60,279 nt of DNA from an uncultured Bacteroides sp. (GTDB taxonomy: Bacteria > Bacteroidota > Bacteroidia > Bacteroidales > Bacteroidaceae). Position 1 is the stretch's first letter. Each line of letters begins with the position of its first letter. The notes beneath the pieces are model-generated. The model saw only the letters and a program-made list of their open reading frames with translations, did not search any database and was not told the DNA's origin. The translations under genes were made by a program, and so were the position numbers. The DNA is taken from positions 29,668 to 89,946 of the forward strand of contig NZ_CAJTSC010000006.1 of NCBI RefSeq assembly GCF_910578895.1. Direction: 5' to 3'. Below, in pieces: positions 1-8,470 of this stretch.

Positions 1-118
1 GAAAGCCAAAGCGCTGGCAGAAAAGAAAGCCGCTGAAGAAGCTGCTAAAGCTGCCGCTGAAGCACCTGCCGAAGTAGAAGCTACCGAAGCTCCCGCCGAA
101 GAAGCTGCTGCAGAATAA
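1..118 (+). CDS. rpsP: 30S ribosomal protein S16, C-terminal end (partial)
   Basis: Only the last 38 codons are in the window, read in the frame starting at base 2 and ending in TAA at 116-118. The peptide is almost wholly Ala, Glu and Lys, with repeats such as KALAEKKAAEEAAKAAAEAP. Bacteroides S16 proteins carry a long Ala/Glu/Lys-rich extension after the normal S16 fold, and this tail matches what I remember of that extension. The conserved S16 core lies outside the window, so the name rests on the tail only. A strong intrinsic terminator follows at 162-196. Confidence 0.75.
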   Translation, partial: KAKALAEKKAAEEAAKAAAEAPAEVEATEAPAEEAAAE

Positions 119-161
119 GACCAGTGCACGGTTACCCCTATGAAAAAGGGACAAAAAACAT

Positions 162-196
162 AAAATCCTCATCGGTTATACCGATGGGGATTTTTT
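162..196 (+). terminator. Rho-independent terminator after rpsP
   Basis: The stem runs from 162-175 to 181-194 with a five-base loop. It is built on CATCGG/CCGATG and continues through one G-U pair into an A-run opposite a T-run (T at 191-196). It separates rpsP from the next promoter. Confidence 0.9.
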
Positions 197-201
197 ATTG
201 C

Positions 202-209
202 TATCTTTG
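202..209 (+). promoter_or_regulatory. Bacteroides -7 element, promoter of the TlpA-like gene
   Basis: TATCTTTG matches the Bacteroides TAnnTTTG -7 consensus and lies 33 bases before the ATG at 243, just after the rpsP terminator. I see no clear -33 element. Confidence 0.65.
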
Positions 210-242
210 TCCGCATAAATTATTCACCTAAAAAACAAAGCA

Positions 243-1343
243 ATGAAAAAACTTACTTACTTGTTCGCTGCCGCTGCCGTATTCGCAGCTTGTAACAGCG
301 GAAACAACGGTTATACCGTAACCGGAACAGTAGAAGGCGCAGCCGATGGAGACACTGTCTTCCTGCAAACCGCAGAAGGACGCCAACTCGTAAAGCTCGA
401 CTCCGCAGTCATCACCAATGGAACATTTACCTTCAAAGGTACGCAAGACTCAGCTGTCAACCGTTACATCACCTGCCGCCCATCGGGCAAAGAAGGCATG
501 CTAATGGACTTCTTCCTTGAGAACGGAACAGTCAACATCAAACTCAGTTCCGGTGAAAACGACTCTGCCACAGGTACAACCAACAATGACTTGTACCAAA
601 GTATCCGCGACCGTCAAAATGAACTGAACAGACAGATTAATGTCATCTACCAATCCATAGCCGACACAGCCCTGACAGACGAACAACGCGAAGCCAAAGC
701 CAAACAAATGAACGAGTTGGAAAAGCAGTACACCGCTGTCGCCAAAGAGGGTATCAAACAGAATATCAACAATGCGGTGGGTGTATTCCTGCTCAAGAAG
801 AACCATTACTACATGAGTGTAGAAGAGCTTGATCCATTGATGCCTCAAATCCCCGAAGCATACGCCGTTGACGAAACCATCATCCGCATCAAAGAGAATG
901 TGGAAAAGATGAAAGCCACCGCCGTGGGACAGAAGTTCACCGACTTCGAAATGCAGACACCCGAAGGCAAAACCGTGAAACTGTCCGACTATGCAGGTAA
1001 AGGCAAGACTGTACTCGTAGACTTTTGGGCAAGCTGGTGCGGTCCCTGTCGCCGCGAAATGCCGAACTTAGTAGAGGCATACGCCAAATACAAAGATAAA
1101 AACTTCGAAATCGTAGGTGTTTCTTTAGACCAAAGCGCTGACTCCTGGAAAGAAGCTATCAAACGGCTGAACATCACCTGGCCGCAAATGTCCGACCTGA
1201 AATACTGGAACTGCGAAGGCGCCAAGTTGTATGCCGTGAGCAGCATCCCGCATGTGGTACTGATAAGTAGCGACGGCACCATTCTCGCACGCGGTCTGCA
1301 CGGTAAAGAACTGCAAGATAAGCTGGCGGAAATCCTGAAATAA
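243..1343 (+). CDS. TlpA-like thioredoxin-fold lipoprotein (DUF4369-type N-terminus)
   Basis: This 366-residue protein begins with a lipoprotein signal peptide (MKKLTYLFAAAAVFAAC, Cys at 17 as the likely lipidated residue). A beta-rich region at about 20-120 resembles the DUF4369 domain often fused to Bacteroidetes thiol-disulfide oxidoreductases. It is followed by a helical linker and a C-terminal thioredoxin/AhpC-TSA domain from about residue 235. The redox motif W262-A-S-W-C-G-P-C269 is intact. Family members act in the periplasm as membrane-tethered reductases or isomerases of protein disulfides. The gene has its own promoter and stands alone between rpsP and nrdD. The natural substrate cannot be told from the sequence. 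Confidence 0.9.
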   Translation: MKKLTYLFAAAAVFAACNSGNNGYTVTGTVEGAADGDTVFLQTAEGRQLVKLDSAVITNGTFTFKGTQDSAVNRYITCRPSGKEGMLMDFFLENGTVNIKLSSGENDSATGTTNNDLYQSIRDRQNELNRQINVIYQSIADTALTDEQREAKAKQMNELEKQYTAVAKEGIKQNINNAVGVFLLKKNHYYMSVEELDPLMPQIPEAYAVDETIIRIKENVEKMKATAVGQKFTDFEMQTPEGKTVKLSDYAGKGKTVLVDFWASWCGPCRREMPNLVEAYAKYKDKNFEIVGVSLDQSADSWKEAIKRLNITWPQMSDLKYWNCEGAKLYAVSSIPHVVLISSDGTILARGLHGKELQDKLAEILK

Positions 1344-1392
1344 GGCAAAGAAAGGAAAGCCGACAGAAAAAAGAAAAAAGAACAAAGAACAG

Positions 1393-1459
1393 ACACGGAT
1401 TACACGGACGATACGGATTTTGCCAGATGGCAGTTCCGTAAAATCCGTGAAATCCGTGT
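1393..1459. repeat. Imperfect 67-bp palindrome, REP-like
   Basis: Each arm contains copies of a CACGGA word (ACACGGATTACACGGA on the left, AAATCCGTGAAATCCGTGT on the right). The centre is the perfect inverted repeat TGCCA-GA-TGGCA at about 1421-1432. There is no T-run, so it is not a canonical terminator. Repeats with ATCCGTG words are common between genes in Bacteroides as far as I know, but I cannot count copies here. Confidence 0.7.
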
Positions 1460-1697
1460 TTGAACATTATGACACATACCATTTCCAGGCAGATTGGGAA
1501 ACTAATGCGATAGTGATTTTACAACCCCAAACCTACACAATACCATCCCATACAATTACTGAAACAGTACAACTACGCAAACGCCAAAACTCGGAAAGTT
1601 TTCTATTCCGCATAAAACAACCACTGTTTATCAATACGTTAACCGTTTTTAACCCAAGAAAAGTTTTCCAAAACAGAAAACTTATGAAAAGTTCCCC

Positions 1698-1705
1698 TAC
1701 CTTTG
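1698..1705 (+). promoter_or_regulatory. Bacteroides -7 element, promoter of nrdDG
   Basis: TACCTTTG matches TAnnTTTG and lies 46 bases before the nrdD ATG. No obvious -33 element, and I did not find a clear NrdR box pair. Confidence 0.6.
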
Positions 1706-1751
1706 TTTCGTAATTAAGCCTATTGTAAAATCAAAAAAATATACAATCAAC

Positions 1752-3959
1752 ATGATACAAACGGTACTCAAGCGTGACGGACGCATCGTCGGCTTCAACG
1801 AAGAAAAAATAGTAACAGCCATCCGCAAAGCCATGCTTCATACGGACAAAGGAGAAGACATGCAACTGATACGCCAGATTACCGACCACATCTCTTTCAA
1901 AGGCGATGCCCAAATGACGGTAGAAGCCATCCAAGACCTCGTGGAAATGGAACTAATGAAGAGTAGCCGCAAGGATGTCGCACAAAAATACATCGCCTAC
2001 CGCAATCAGCGTAGCATAGCCCGCAAAGCAAAGACGCGGGATATGTTTTTGGAGATTATCAACATCAAATCCAATGACATCACCCGCGAAAACGCCAACA
2101 TGAACGCCGACACACCGGCAGGCATGATGATGAAGTTTTCCAGCGAAACCACCAAGCCTTTCGTAGACGATTACCTGCTGAGTGAAGAAGTACTGAATGC
2201 CGTTGGCAACAACTATCTGCACATCCACGACAAAGATTATTACCCTACCAAGAGTTTGACCTGCGTACAGCATCCGCTGGACCATATCCTCACCTACGGT
2301 TTCTCTGCCGGACACGGAGAATCGCGCCCTGCCAAACGCATTGAGACCGCCAGCATCCTGGGATGCATCTCGTTGGAAACCGCCCAAAACGAAATGCACG
2401 GAGGACAGGCTATTCCAGCTTTCGACTTCTACCTCGCCCCCTACGTACGCAACAGTTATATTGAAGAGGTAAAGAACCTCGAAGAACTCAACGGAAAGGA
2501 CTACTCACACCTCTATTGCAAAAAACTGGCAGACTATCTGAAGCAGCCGCTGGACGGGTTGGAGGGCGACGACCGCATCGTGCAACATGCCGTGAACAAG
2601 ACTGTGGCACGTGTACATCAGTCTATGGAAGCCTTCATACACAACATGAATACGATACATTCGCGCGGTGGAAACCAAGTGGTGTTTAGCTCCATCAACT
2701 ATGGCACGGACACTTCCGCAGAAGGTCGCTGCATCATCCGCGAACTACTTAAAAGCACATATCAAGGAGTAGGCAACGGCGAAACCGCTATCTTCCCCAT
2801 TCAGATATGGAAAAAGAAACGCGGCGTAAGCTATCTGCCTGAGGACCGCAACTACGACCTCTACCAGCTTGCCTGCAAAGTAACTGCACGTCGTTTCTTT
2901 CCGAACTTCCTGAATCTGGATGCCACCTTCAACCGTAACGATGACTGGAAAGCAGACGACCCTAAACGCTATGAACACGAAGTAGCAACGATGGGATGCC
3001 GTACGCGCGTATTCGAAAACCGTTTTGGACCCAAGACATCCATCGGGCGTGGCAATCTCTCTTTCTCCACTATCAACATCGTACGCCTTGCCATAGAATG
3101 TATGGGTACGGCGGACAAGGAGCAGCGCATTGCTCACTTTTTCGCCAAACTGGACGCCATGCTTGATATCACCGCACGCCAGCTCCACGAACGCATGGAG
3201 TTTCAGAAGACGGCATTTGCCAAACAGTTTCCTCTGCTGATGTCTTCCCTGTGGATAGGCTGCGACAAGCTCAAACCGAATGATGACATCTCGTCCGTCA
3301 TCAACCAAGGTACATTGGGCATCGGGTTCATCGGGTTGGCAGAGTGTCTCGTGGCTCTATTGGGCAAACATCACGGAGAGTCGGAAGAGGCACAGGAACT
3401 GGGAATAAAAATCGTAACGTACATGCGTGACCGCGCCAATCAGTTCTCTGACCACTACCAGCACAACTACAGTGTGCTTGCCACTCCAGCCGAAGGTCTG
3501 TCGGGCAAGTTCACGCGCGTAGACCGCAAGAAGTTCGGCAACCTGCCGGGCATCACGGACCGTGACTACTACACCAACTCCAACCATGTACCCGTGTACT
3601 ACAAATGTAGCGCCCGTCACAAAGCGGAAGTTGAAGCCCCCTATCACGACCTGACACGTGGCGGACACATCTTCTATGTGGAGATAGATGGCGATGCCAC
3701 CCATAATCCCGAAGTCATCATGCGGGTAGTGGACATGATGGACCATTACAACATCGGCTATGGTTCGGTAAATCACAATCGCAACCGTTGCCTGGCATGC
3801 GGATACGAAAACTCCACCGCCAACCTGGAAGTTTGCCCCAAATGCGGCAGCACCCATATCGACAAGCTGCAACGAATCACCGGCTACTTAGTGGGCACTA
3901 CCGACCGTTGGAATCAGGCCAAGCTTGCCGAACTCAACGACCGCGTCATCCACAACTAA
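1752..3959 (+). CDS. nrdD: Anaerobic ribonucleoside-triphosphate reductase
   Basis: This 735-residue class III ribonucleotide reductase makes deoxyribonucleotides under anaerobic conditions using a glycyl radical. An N-terminal ATP-cone (about residues 1-90, starting QTVLKRDGRIVGFNEEKI) gives allosteric control by ATP and dATP. The large catalytic barrel follows. Near the C-terminus a four-cysteine zinc site (C680, C683, C695, C698) precedes the glycyl-radical loop R708-I-T-G711-Y-L, with Gly711 as the expected radical site. Length is normal for the family. The activase gene nrdG follows 50 bases downstream on the same strand, so the two probably form one transcript. Confidence 0.97.
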   Translation: MIQTVLKRDGRIVGFNEEKIVTAIRKAMLHTDKGEDMQLIRQITDHISFKGDAQMTVEAIQDLVEMELMKSSRKDVAQKYIAYRNQRSIARKAKTRDMFLEIINIKSNDITRENANMNADTPAGMMMKFSSETTKPFVDDYLLSEEVLNAVGNNYLHIHDKDYYPTKSLTCVQHPLDHILTYGFSAGHGESRPAKRIETASILGCISLETAQNEMHGGQAIPAFDFYLAPYVRNSYIEEVKNLEELNGKDYSHLYCKKLADYLKQPLDGLEGDDRIVQHAVNKTVARVHQSMEAFIHNMNTIHSRGGNQVVFSSINYGTDTSAEGRCIIRELLKSTYQGVGNGETAIFPIQIWKKKRGVSYLPEDRNYDLYQLACKVTARRFFPNFLNLDATFNRNDDWKADDPKRYEHEVATMGCRTRVFENRFGPKTSIGRGNLSFSTINIVRLAIECMGTADKEQRIAHFFAKLDAMLDITARQLHERMEFQKTAFAKQFPLLMSSLWIGCDKLKPNDDISSVINQGTLGIGFIGLAECLVALLGKHHGESEEAQELGIKIVTYMRDRANQFSDHYQHNYSVLATPAEGLSGKFTRVDRKKFGNLPGITDRDYYTNSNHVPVYYKCSARHKAEVEAPYHDLTRGGHIFYVEIDGDATHNPEVIMRVVDMMDHYNIGYGSVNHNRNRCLACGYENSTANLEVCPKCGSTHIDKLQRITGYLVGTTDRWNQAKLAELNDRVIHN

Positions 3960-4009
3960 AAAAACAACGGAAGTATTATTTCTCAATCCTTAATTCCCAA
4001 TTAAAAAAA

Positions 4010-4510
4010 GTGCTTTCCATTCTCGACATATTAGAAGATACCACGGTAGACGGTCCCGGTTTCCGCACTGCCATCTACGCAGCCGGATGCCCCAACGGAT
4101 GTCCGGGCTGCCACAATCCGGAGTCGTGGGACATTAACCACGGTCGTTGGATGAGTACCGATGAAATATTGCAAAAAGTACTTGCCGACAGTTTCGCAGA
4201 CGTCACGTTCAGCGGAGGCGACCCGATGTTCCAGCCGGAAGGTTTCACCGAACTGGCGCAAGCCATCAAGCAGCAAAGCCGGAAAAGCATCTGGTGTTAC
4301 ACCGGATATACTTTCGAAACCTTGTTGCGCAATCCCCGCCAAGCAAAACTATTAGAGTATATCGATGTGCTGGTAGACGGCAAGTTCAAAAAAGAGCTGC
4401 GCGATGAAGATCTCTGCTTTCGCGGTAGCCGAAACCAGCGGCTGATTGACGTACAGGCGTCATTGAAAACAAATGAGACCGTAAGTTACCAATACAATCC
4501 GGGCATTTAA
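4010..4510 (+). CDS. nrdG: Anaerobic ribonucleotide reductase activating protein
   Basis: This 166-residue radical-SAM enzyme installs the glycyl radical on NrdD using SAM and a [4Fe-4S] cluster. The cluster motif is C27-P-N-G-C31-P-G-C34 and the SAM-binding glycines lie in FSGGDP. I chose the GTG at 4010 because the recognisable family sequence (SILDILEDTTVDGPG) begins right after it. The open frame continues upstream into nrdD in another frame, but that stretch does not look like NrdG. ATG is absent at a sensible position, so a GTG start is likely. The next 3' feature is a long hairpin repeat at 4574-4646. Confidence 0.93.
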   Translation: MLSILDILEDTTVDGPGFRTAIYAAGCPNGCPGCHNPESWDINHGRWMSTDEILQKVLADSFADVTFSGGDPMFQPEGFTELAQAIKQQSRKSIWCYTGYTFETLLRNPRQAKLLEYIDVLVDGKFKKELRDEDLCFRGSRNQRLIDVQASLKTNETVSYQYNPGI

Positions 4511-4530
4511 AAATGTAAAAAGCGGTAATC

Positions 4531-4646
4531 TATCTTTTCCTTACTAAAAAGTAATCGTCCGACATATATTTCCCTTTCGTTCGACAGCTGTTGAATTATC
4601 GTTCGACAGTTGTCGGACGAAAAGAAAACGACTGTCGGACGAAAAG
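4531..4646 (+). repeat. Dispersed long-hairpin repeat, copy 1
   Basis: The element starts with a small inverted repeat (TTACT-AAAA-AGTAA at 4541-4554) and ATCGTCCGACATATAT. It then has a long palindrome with arms 4574-4608 and 4611-4646 centred on GACA-GT-TGTC. The arms contain repeated TTCGTNNGACAG words. The whole stretch matches, base for base over about 110 positions with scattered differences, the reverse complement of 40895-41010. It lies between nrdG and the bio promoter. There is no open frame in it. Confidence 0.85.
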
Positions 4647-4735
4647 ATTGATGGAAACAAAAATATAGTTCCCTACGGACGAGGAATATTTTCATGCCAC
4701 TTCCATTTTACGATGGTTATATCACGGTTTTTCCA

Positions 4736-4743
4736 TACATTTG
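4736..4743 (+). promoter_or_regulatory. Bacteroides -7 element, promoter of the biotin operon
   Basis: TACATTTG matches TAnnTTTG. Transcription would start near 4750, leaving a leader of about 218 bases before the bioB ATG at 4968. Confidence 0.6.
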
Positions 4744-4749
4744 CAGCCG

Positions 4750-4967
4750 TTAAGACAAAGAACCTACAACGAGACGCTGAAACCGTGAAACGAAAACAAC
4801 CGAACCACAGACAGACGATACGTTTCCGGCGCTGGAGCCGGAAAGCATACGCTGCATTTGCCAGCATAGGCAGGTGCGTCACCATCGGTTGCCTGCGCAA
4901 AAACGTGGCAGACAGCTCGCTACGGAAGCAAGACGCGGTTCAGACTCTCCCCTATTTCATTCACACC
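4750..4967 (+). promoter_or_regulatory. Structured 5' leader of the biotin operon (candidate regulatory RNA)
   Basis: Visible helices include TTCCGGC-GCTGGA-GCCGGAA (perfect 7-bp stem at about 4823-4842), a 9-bp stem with six-base loop at about 4854-4877 (GCATTTGCC/GGCAGGTGC with two G-U pairs), and a longer-range GCGTC/GACGC pair (4876-4880 with 4932-4936). I could not match it to a riboswitch class I know. A biotin-sensing or translation-control role is inference only. Confidence 0.45.
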
Positions 4968-7232
4968 ATGACTATTAATGAACTGAAAGCCCAGGTATTG
5001 GCAGGCATAGACATATCGCCCAAGCAAGCCGCCTGGCTGGCGAACACCGCCGACCGTGAAGCGCTATATGCCGCTACACACGAAATTACCGTACAGTGTG
5101 CACAGCATGAGTTTGACATGTGCTCCATCATCAATGCCAAGTCGGGACACTGCCCCGAAAACTGCAAATGGTGCGCACAATCCGCCCACCACCACACCAC
5201 GGTCGATACCTACGACCTGCTCCCCGCCAAGGAATGTCTCAGGCAAGCGCAATACAACGAACGACAAGGCATCAATCGTTTCTCCCTCGTCACCAGCGGA
5301 CGAAAACCCTCTTCCCGACAATTGGAACAACTTTGTGACACAGTGTGGCACATCCGCCGCCACTCGTCCATACAGCTATGCGCTTCTTTAGGGCTACTGG
5401 ATGAAAACGAACTGCGGCGCCTGCACGACGCCGGCGTCACACGTTACCACTGTAATCTCGAAACCGCTCCCTCTTTCTTTCCCGCCCTGTGCAGCACACA
5501 TACGCAAGAAGACAAGCTGCGTACCCTGCAAGCCGCCCGCAACGCAGGCATGGACATTTGCAGCGGCGGCATCATCGGCATGGGCGAGACGATGGAACAG
5601 CGCATCGAATTCGCTTTCACGTTGAAGGAACTGGGCGTACAGTCCATTCCCATCAACTTGCTTAACCCCATTCCGGGCACTCCGTTAGAGAACGTACCGC
5701 CGCTGACAGAAGAAGAGGTGTTGGTCACAATCGCCCTGTTCCGCTTCATCAACCCCACCGCCTCTCTGCGCTTTGCGGGCGGACGCTCGCAACTGGATAA
5801 AGATGTGGTGAGGAAAGCATTGCATATAGGAATCAACTCCGCCATCGTAGGAGACCTGCTGACAACGCTCGGTTCCAAAGTGTCCGAAGACAAGAAGTTG
5901 ATAGAGGAAGCCGGATACGAGTTCTGCAGCTCGCAGTTCGACCGTGAACACCTGTGGCATCCGTATACTTCGACCACCAATCCGCTGCCCGTCTACAAGG
6001 TGAAGCAAGCCGCCGGAGCAACAATCACATTGGAAAACGGACAGACACTGATAGAGGGGATGTCCTCATGGTGGTGTGCCGTGCACGGGTATAACCATCC
6101 GGCACTAAACCGAGCCGCAACGGAACAACTTGGCAGAATGTCACATGTCATGTTCGGCGGACTGACGCACGCCCCCGCCATCGAACTGGGCAAACTGTTG
6201 TTACCGTTGGTGCCCCCTTCCATGCAGAAGATATTCTATGCTGATTCCGGTTCGGTAGCAGTGGAAGTGGCACTGAAGATGGCGGTGCAGTACTGGTATG
6301 CCAAAGGGCAGAACGGCTCGCAACCGGACGCATCAAACAAGAAGCAGAACTTCGTCACCCTGCGTAACGGCTACCACGGAGATACGTGGAACGCCATGTC
6401 AGTCTGCGACCCTGTGACGGGAATGCACTCACTGTTCGGCTCGGCACTGCCTGTACGCTATTTCGTGCCGCAACCCCGCTCACGTTTTGACGGCGAGTGG
6501 AACCCCGAAGACATCCGACCGCTGGAAGAACTCATTGAACAGCATGCCGATGAACTTGCCGCCCTGATATTGGAACCTGTGGTGCAGGGTGCAGGCGGGA
6601 TGTGGTTCTATCATCCGCAATACCTGCGCGAAGCGGCAAGGTTGTGCCGCAAGCACCGCCTACTGCTTATCTTCGATGAAATAGCAACCGGCTTCGGACG
6701 CACCGGCAAGCTGTTTGCTTGGGAACACGCCGGAGTGGAACCGGACATCATGTGTATTGGCAAGGCACTGACCGGCGGATACATGACACTGTCGGCTGTA
6801 CTCGCCACCAACGAGGTGGCAGACACTATCTCCAACCATGCCCCGGGGGCATTCATGCACGGACCCACTTTCATGGGAAATCCATTGGCATGTGCCGTGG
6901 CGTGCGAATCGATACGCTTACTCACCTCACCCGAATACAACTGGCAGGAGAAAGTGGCGCGCATCGAGGCGCAACTGAAACAAGAGTTGGAACCTGCCCG
7001 GCACTTGCCGCAAGTGGCAGACGTGCGCATACTCGGAGCCATCGGTGTCATCGAGACCCGTAAGCCTGTGGACATGGCTTGGATGCAACGCCGTTTTGTC
7101 GAAGAGGGTATCTGGGTGCGTCCGTTCGGCAAATTAGTGTATCTGATGCCGCCTTTTATCATTGAACCGGAACAACTTGAGAAACTAACAAAAGGATTGA
7201 TTAAGATTGTAAAAGAAATCCGGGAGGAATAA
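4968..7232 (+). CDS. bioAB: Bifunctional biotin synthase / DAPA aminotransferase (BioB-BioA fusion)
   Basis: This 754-residue protein joins two biotin enzymes. Residues 1 to about 320 are BioB, a radical-SAM enzyme that inserts sulfur into dethiobiotin, with cluster motif C62-P-E-N-C66-K-W-C69. From F324 onward (FDREHLWHPYTS) it is BioA, the PLP aminotransferase that uses SAM to convert KAPA to DAPA, with the PLP lysine at about K599 in IGKALTGG. Both halves are full length, so both activities are expected. The ATG at 4968 (MTINELKAQV) is chosen because BioB likeness begins there. BioAB fusions are known in Bacteroides. bioF starts two bases after the stop. The two fused enzymes catalyse non-adjacent steps: BioD acts between them. 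Confidence 0.95.
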   Translation: MTINELKAQVLAGIDISPKQAAWLANTADREALYAATHEITVQCAQHEFDMCSIINAKSGHCPENCKWCAQSAHHHTTVDTYDLLPAKECLRQAQYNERQGINRFSLVTSGRKPSSRQLEQLCDTVWHIRRHSSIQLCASLGLLDENELRRLHDAGVTRYHCNLETAPSFFPALCSTHTQEDKLRTLQAARNAGMDICSGGIIGMGETMEQRIEFAFTLKELGVQSIPINLLNPIPGTPLENVPPLTEEEVLVTIALFRFINPTASLRFAGGRSQLDKDVVRKALHIGINSAIVGDLLTTLGSKVSEDKKLIEEAGYEFCSSQFDREHLWHPYTSTTNPLPVYKVKQAAGATITLENGQTLIEGMSSWWCAVHGYNHPALNRAATEQLGRMSHVMFGGLTHAPAIELGKLLLPLVPPSMQKIFYADSGSVAVEVALKMAVQYWYAKGQNGSQPDASNKKQNFVTLRNGYHGDTWNAMSVCDPVTGMHSLFGSALPVRYFVPQPRSRFDGEWNPEDIRPLEELIEQHADELAALILEPVVQGAGGMWFYHPQYLREAARLCRKHRLLLIFDEIATGFGRTGKLFAWEHAGVEPDIMCIGKALTGGYMTLSAVLATNEVADTISNHAPGAFMHGPTFMGNPLACAVACESIRLLTSPEYNWQEKVARIEAQLKQELEPARHLPQVADVRILGAIGVIETRKPVDMAWMQRRFVEEGIWVRPFGKLVYLMPPFIIEPEQLEKLTKGLIKIVKEIREE

Positions 7233-7234
7233 AC

Positions 7235-8416
7235 ATGACAAATATTCATACCATGACCATATTCTCACCAATGCAGCAAGAGTTGCAATTCCTTGAGGAA
7301 CATAGCAACCTACGCCACCTGCCCTCAATGACACACGACGGAAGGGATGTCATCATAGATAGTAGGCGTATGCTGAATCTCTCGTCAAACGACTACCTGG
7401 GGTTGGCATCCGACCGTACGCTACGTGAAGAGTTTCTGCACACGCTCACCCCGGACACATTCTTGCCGAGCGCTTCCTCTTCACGCCTACTGACGGGCAA
7501 CTTTACCGTCTGCGAAGAACTGGAAGCCGAACTGGCATATCTTTTCGGCACGGAAGCCGCACTGATCTTCAACAGCGGATACCACGCCAACACAGGCATC
7601 CTGCCCGCTGTGAGCGATGCGCGCACACTGATACTTGCCGACAAGCTTGTCCACGCCAGCCTGATTGACGGCATCCGCCTTTCCGCCGCCAAGTGTATCC
7701 GCTATCGTCACAATGACCTGAAGCAACTGGAGCGGTTGTTGGCGGAGCATCACGCCGCTTTCCGCCAAATCATCATCGTCACCGAAAGCATCTTCAGTAT
7801 GGACGGCGACGAAGCCAATCTAACGGCTTTGGTAGAACTGAAACGCCGTTTTAGCAATGTACTGCTCTATGTAGACGAAGCCCACGCTTTCGGCGTACGC
7901 GGCAGGCAAGGGCTCGGTTGTGCCGAGGAACTGGAGTGCATCGGCGACATCGACTTCCTGGTAGGCACGTTCGGCAAAGCGGCAGCATCCGCAGGTGCCT
8001 ATATTGTATGCAACAAAGTGATACGCGAATATCTCGTAAATCGTATGCGCACGCTCATCTTCACTACTGGGCTTCCCCCCGTAAATATAGCATGGACACT
8101 GTTCATTGTGCGCCGGTTGGCGGATATGCAAGTCCGGCGGAGACATTTGGCACAGGTTAGCCGGATGCTGCGCGAAACCTTGCAGGCACGAGGATATGCG
8201 TGCCCCAGCGTAAGCCACATCGTGCCGATGATAGTGGGACAGAGTGCCGATGCTGTCCTACAGGCAGAAGCATTGCAACGGCACGGTTTCTACGCCCTAC
8301 CCGTACGCCCGCCCACGGTACCGGAAGGGACATCGCGCATCCGCTTCTCACTGACAGCGGAAATCAAGAAAGAAGAAATAAAGAAACTGAGTGATTACAT
8401 CAGTGTTCATGATTGA
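7235..8416 (+). CDS. bioF: 8-amino-7-oxononanoate synthase
   Basis: This 393-residue PLP enzyme condenses pimeloyl-ACP with alanine to give KAPA, the first ring-forming step of biotin synthesis. The family signature NLSSNDYLGLA is near residue 48, the aspartate of DEAHAFG is present, and the PLP lysine is K248 in GTFGKAAAS. A GGGAGG stretch at 7222-7227, eight bases before the ATG at 7235, looks like a ribosome-binding site, which is stronger than usual for Bacteroides. A second in-frame ATG (MTIFSPM) six codons later is possible. It sits in the bio operon between bioAB and bioG. Confidence 0.95.
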   Translation: MTNIHTMTIFSPMQQELQFLEEHSNLRHLPSMTHDGRDVIIDSRRMLNLSSNDYLGLASDRTLREEFLHTLTPDTFLPSASSSRLLTGNFTVCEELEAELAYLFGTEAALIFNSGYHANTGILPAVSDARTLILADKLVHASLIDGIRLSAAKCIRYRHNDLKQLERLLAEHHAAFRQIIIVTESIFSMDGDEANLTALVELKRRFSNVLLYVDEAHAFGVRGRQGLGCAEELECIGDIDFLVGTFGKAAASAGAYIVCNKVIREYLVNRMRTLIFTTGLPPVNIAWTLFIVRRLADMQVRRRHLAQVSRMLRETLQARGYACPSVSHIVPMIVGQSADAVLQAEALQRHGFYALPVRPPTVPEGTSRIRFSLTAEIKKEEIKKLSDYISVHD

Positions 8417-8470
8417 AACTTACCACTGAAACACCCGCTTATAACCAAAGAAAGACAGAACCAAAGAAGA

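Larger units (their letters stand above)
1344..1751. other. Intergenic region between the TlpA-like gene and nrdD
   Basis: This 408-base gap holds an imperfect palindromic repeat (1393-1459) and the nrdD promoter (1698-1705). A 97-codon open frame at 1420-1713 begins inside the palindrome, has no family likeness and runs through the promoter, so I do not call it a gene. Confidence 0.6.
4511..4967. other. Intergenic region and leader upstream of bioB::bioA
   Basis: The 457-base gap holds a dispersed palindromic repeat (4531-4646), a TAnnTTTG promoter (4736-4743) and a GC-rich structured leader of about 220 bases. An open frame continues upstream of the bioB ATG to 4713, but its first ATG lies before the promoter -7 element and the extra residues are not BioB-like. 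Confidence 0.7.

Noticed and set aside
1420..1713. 97-codon open frame between the TlpA-like gene and nrdD
   Set aside because: It begins inside a palindromic repeat, runs across the nrdD promoter and has no family likeness.
3788..4009. Upstream extension of nrdG overlapping nrdD
   Set aside because: The overlap is an out-of-frame reading of the nrdD zinc-site region; NrdG family sequence begins at the GTG at 4010.
4713..4967. In-frame upstream extension of the BioB-BioA gene
   Set aside because: The first ATG precedes the promoter -7 element, the residues are not BioB-like, and the stretch is explained by RNA helices. BioB likeness begins at 4968.
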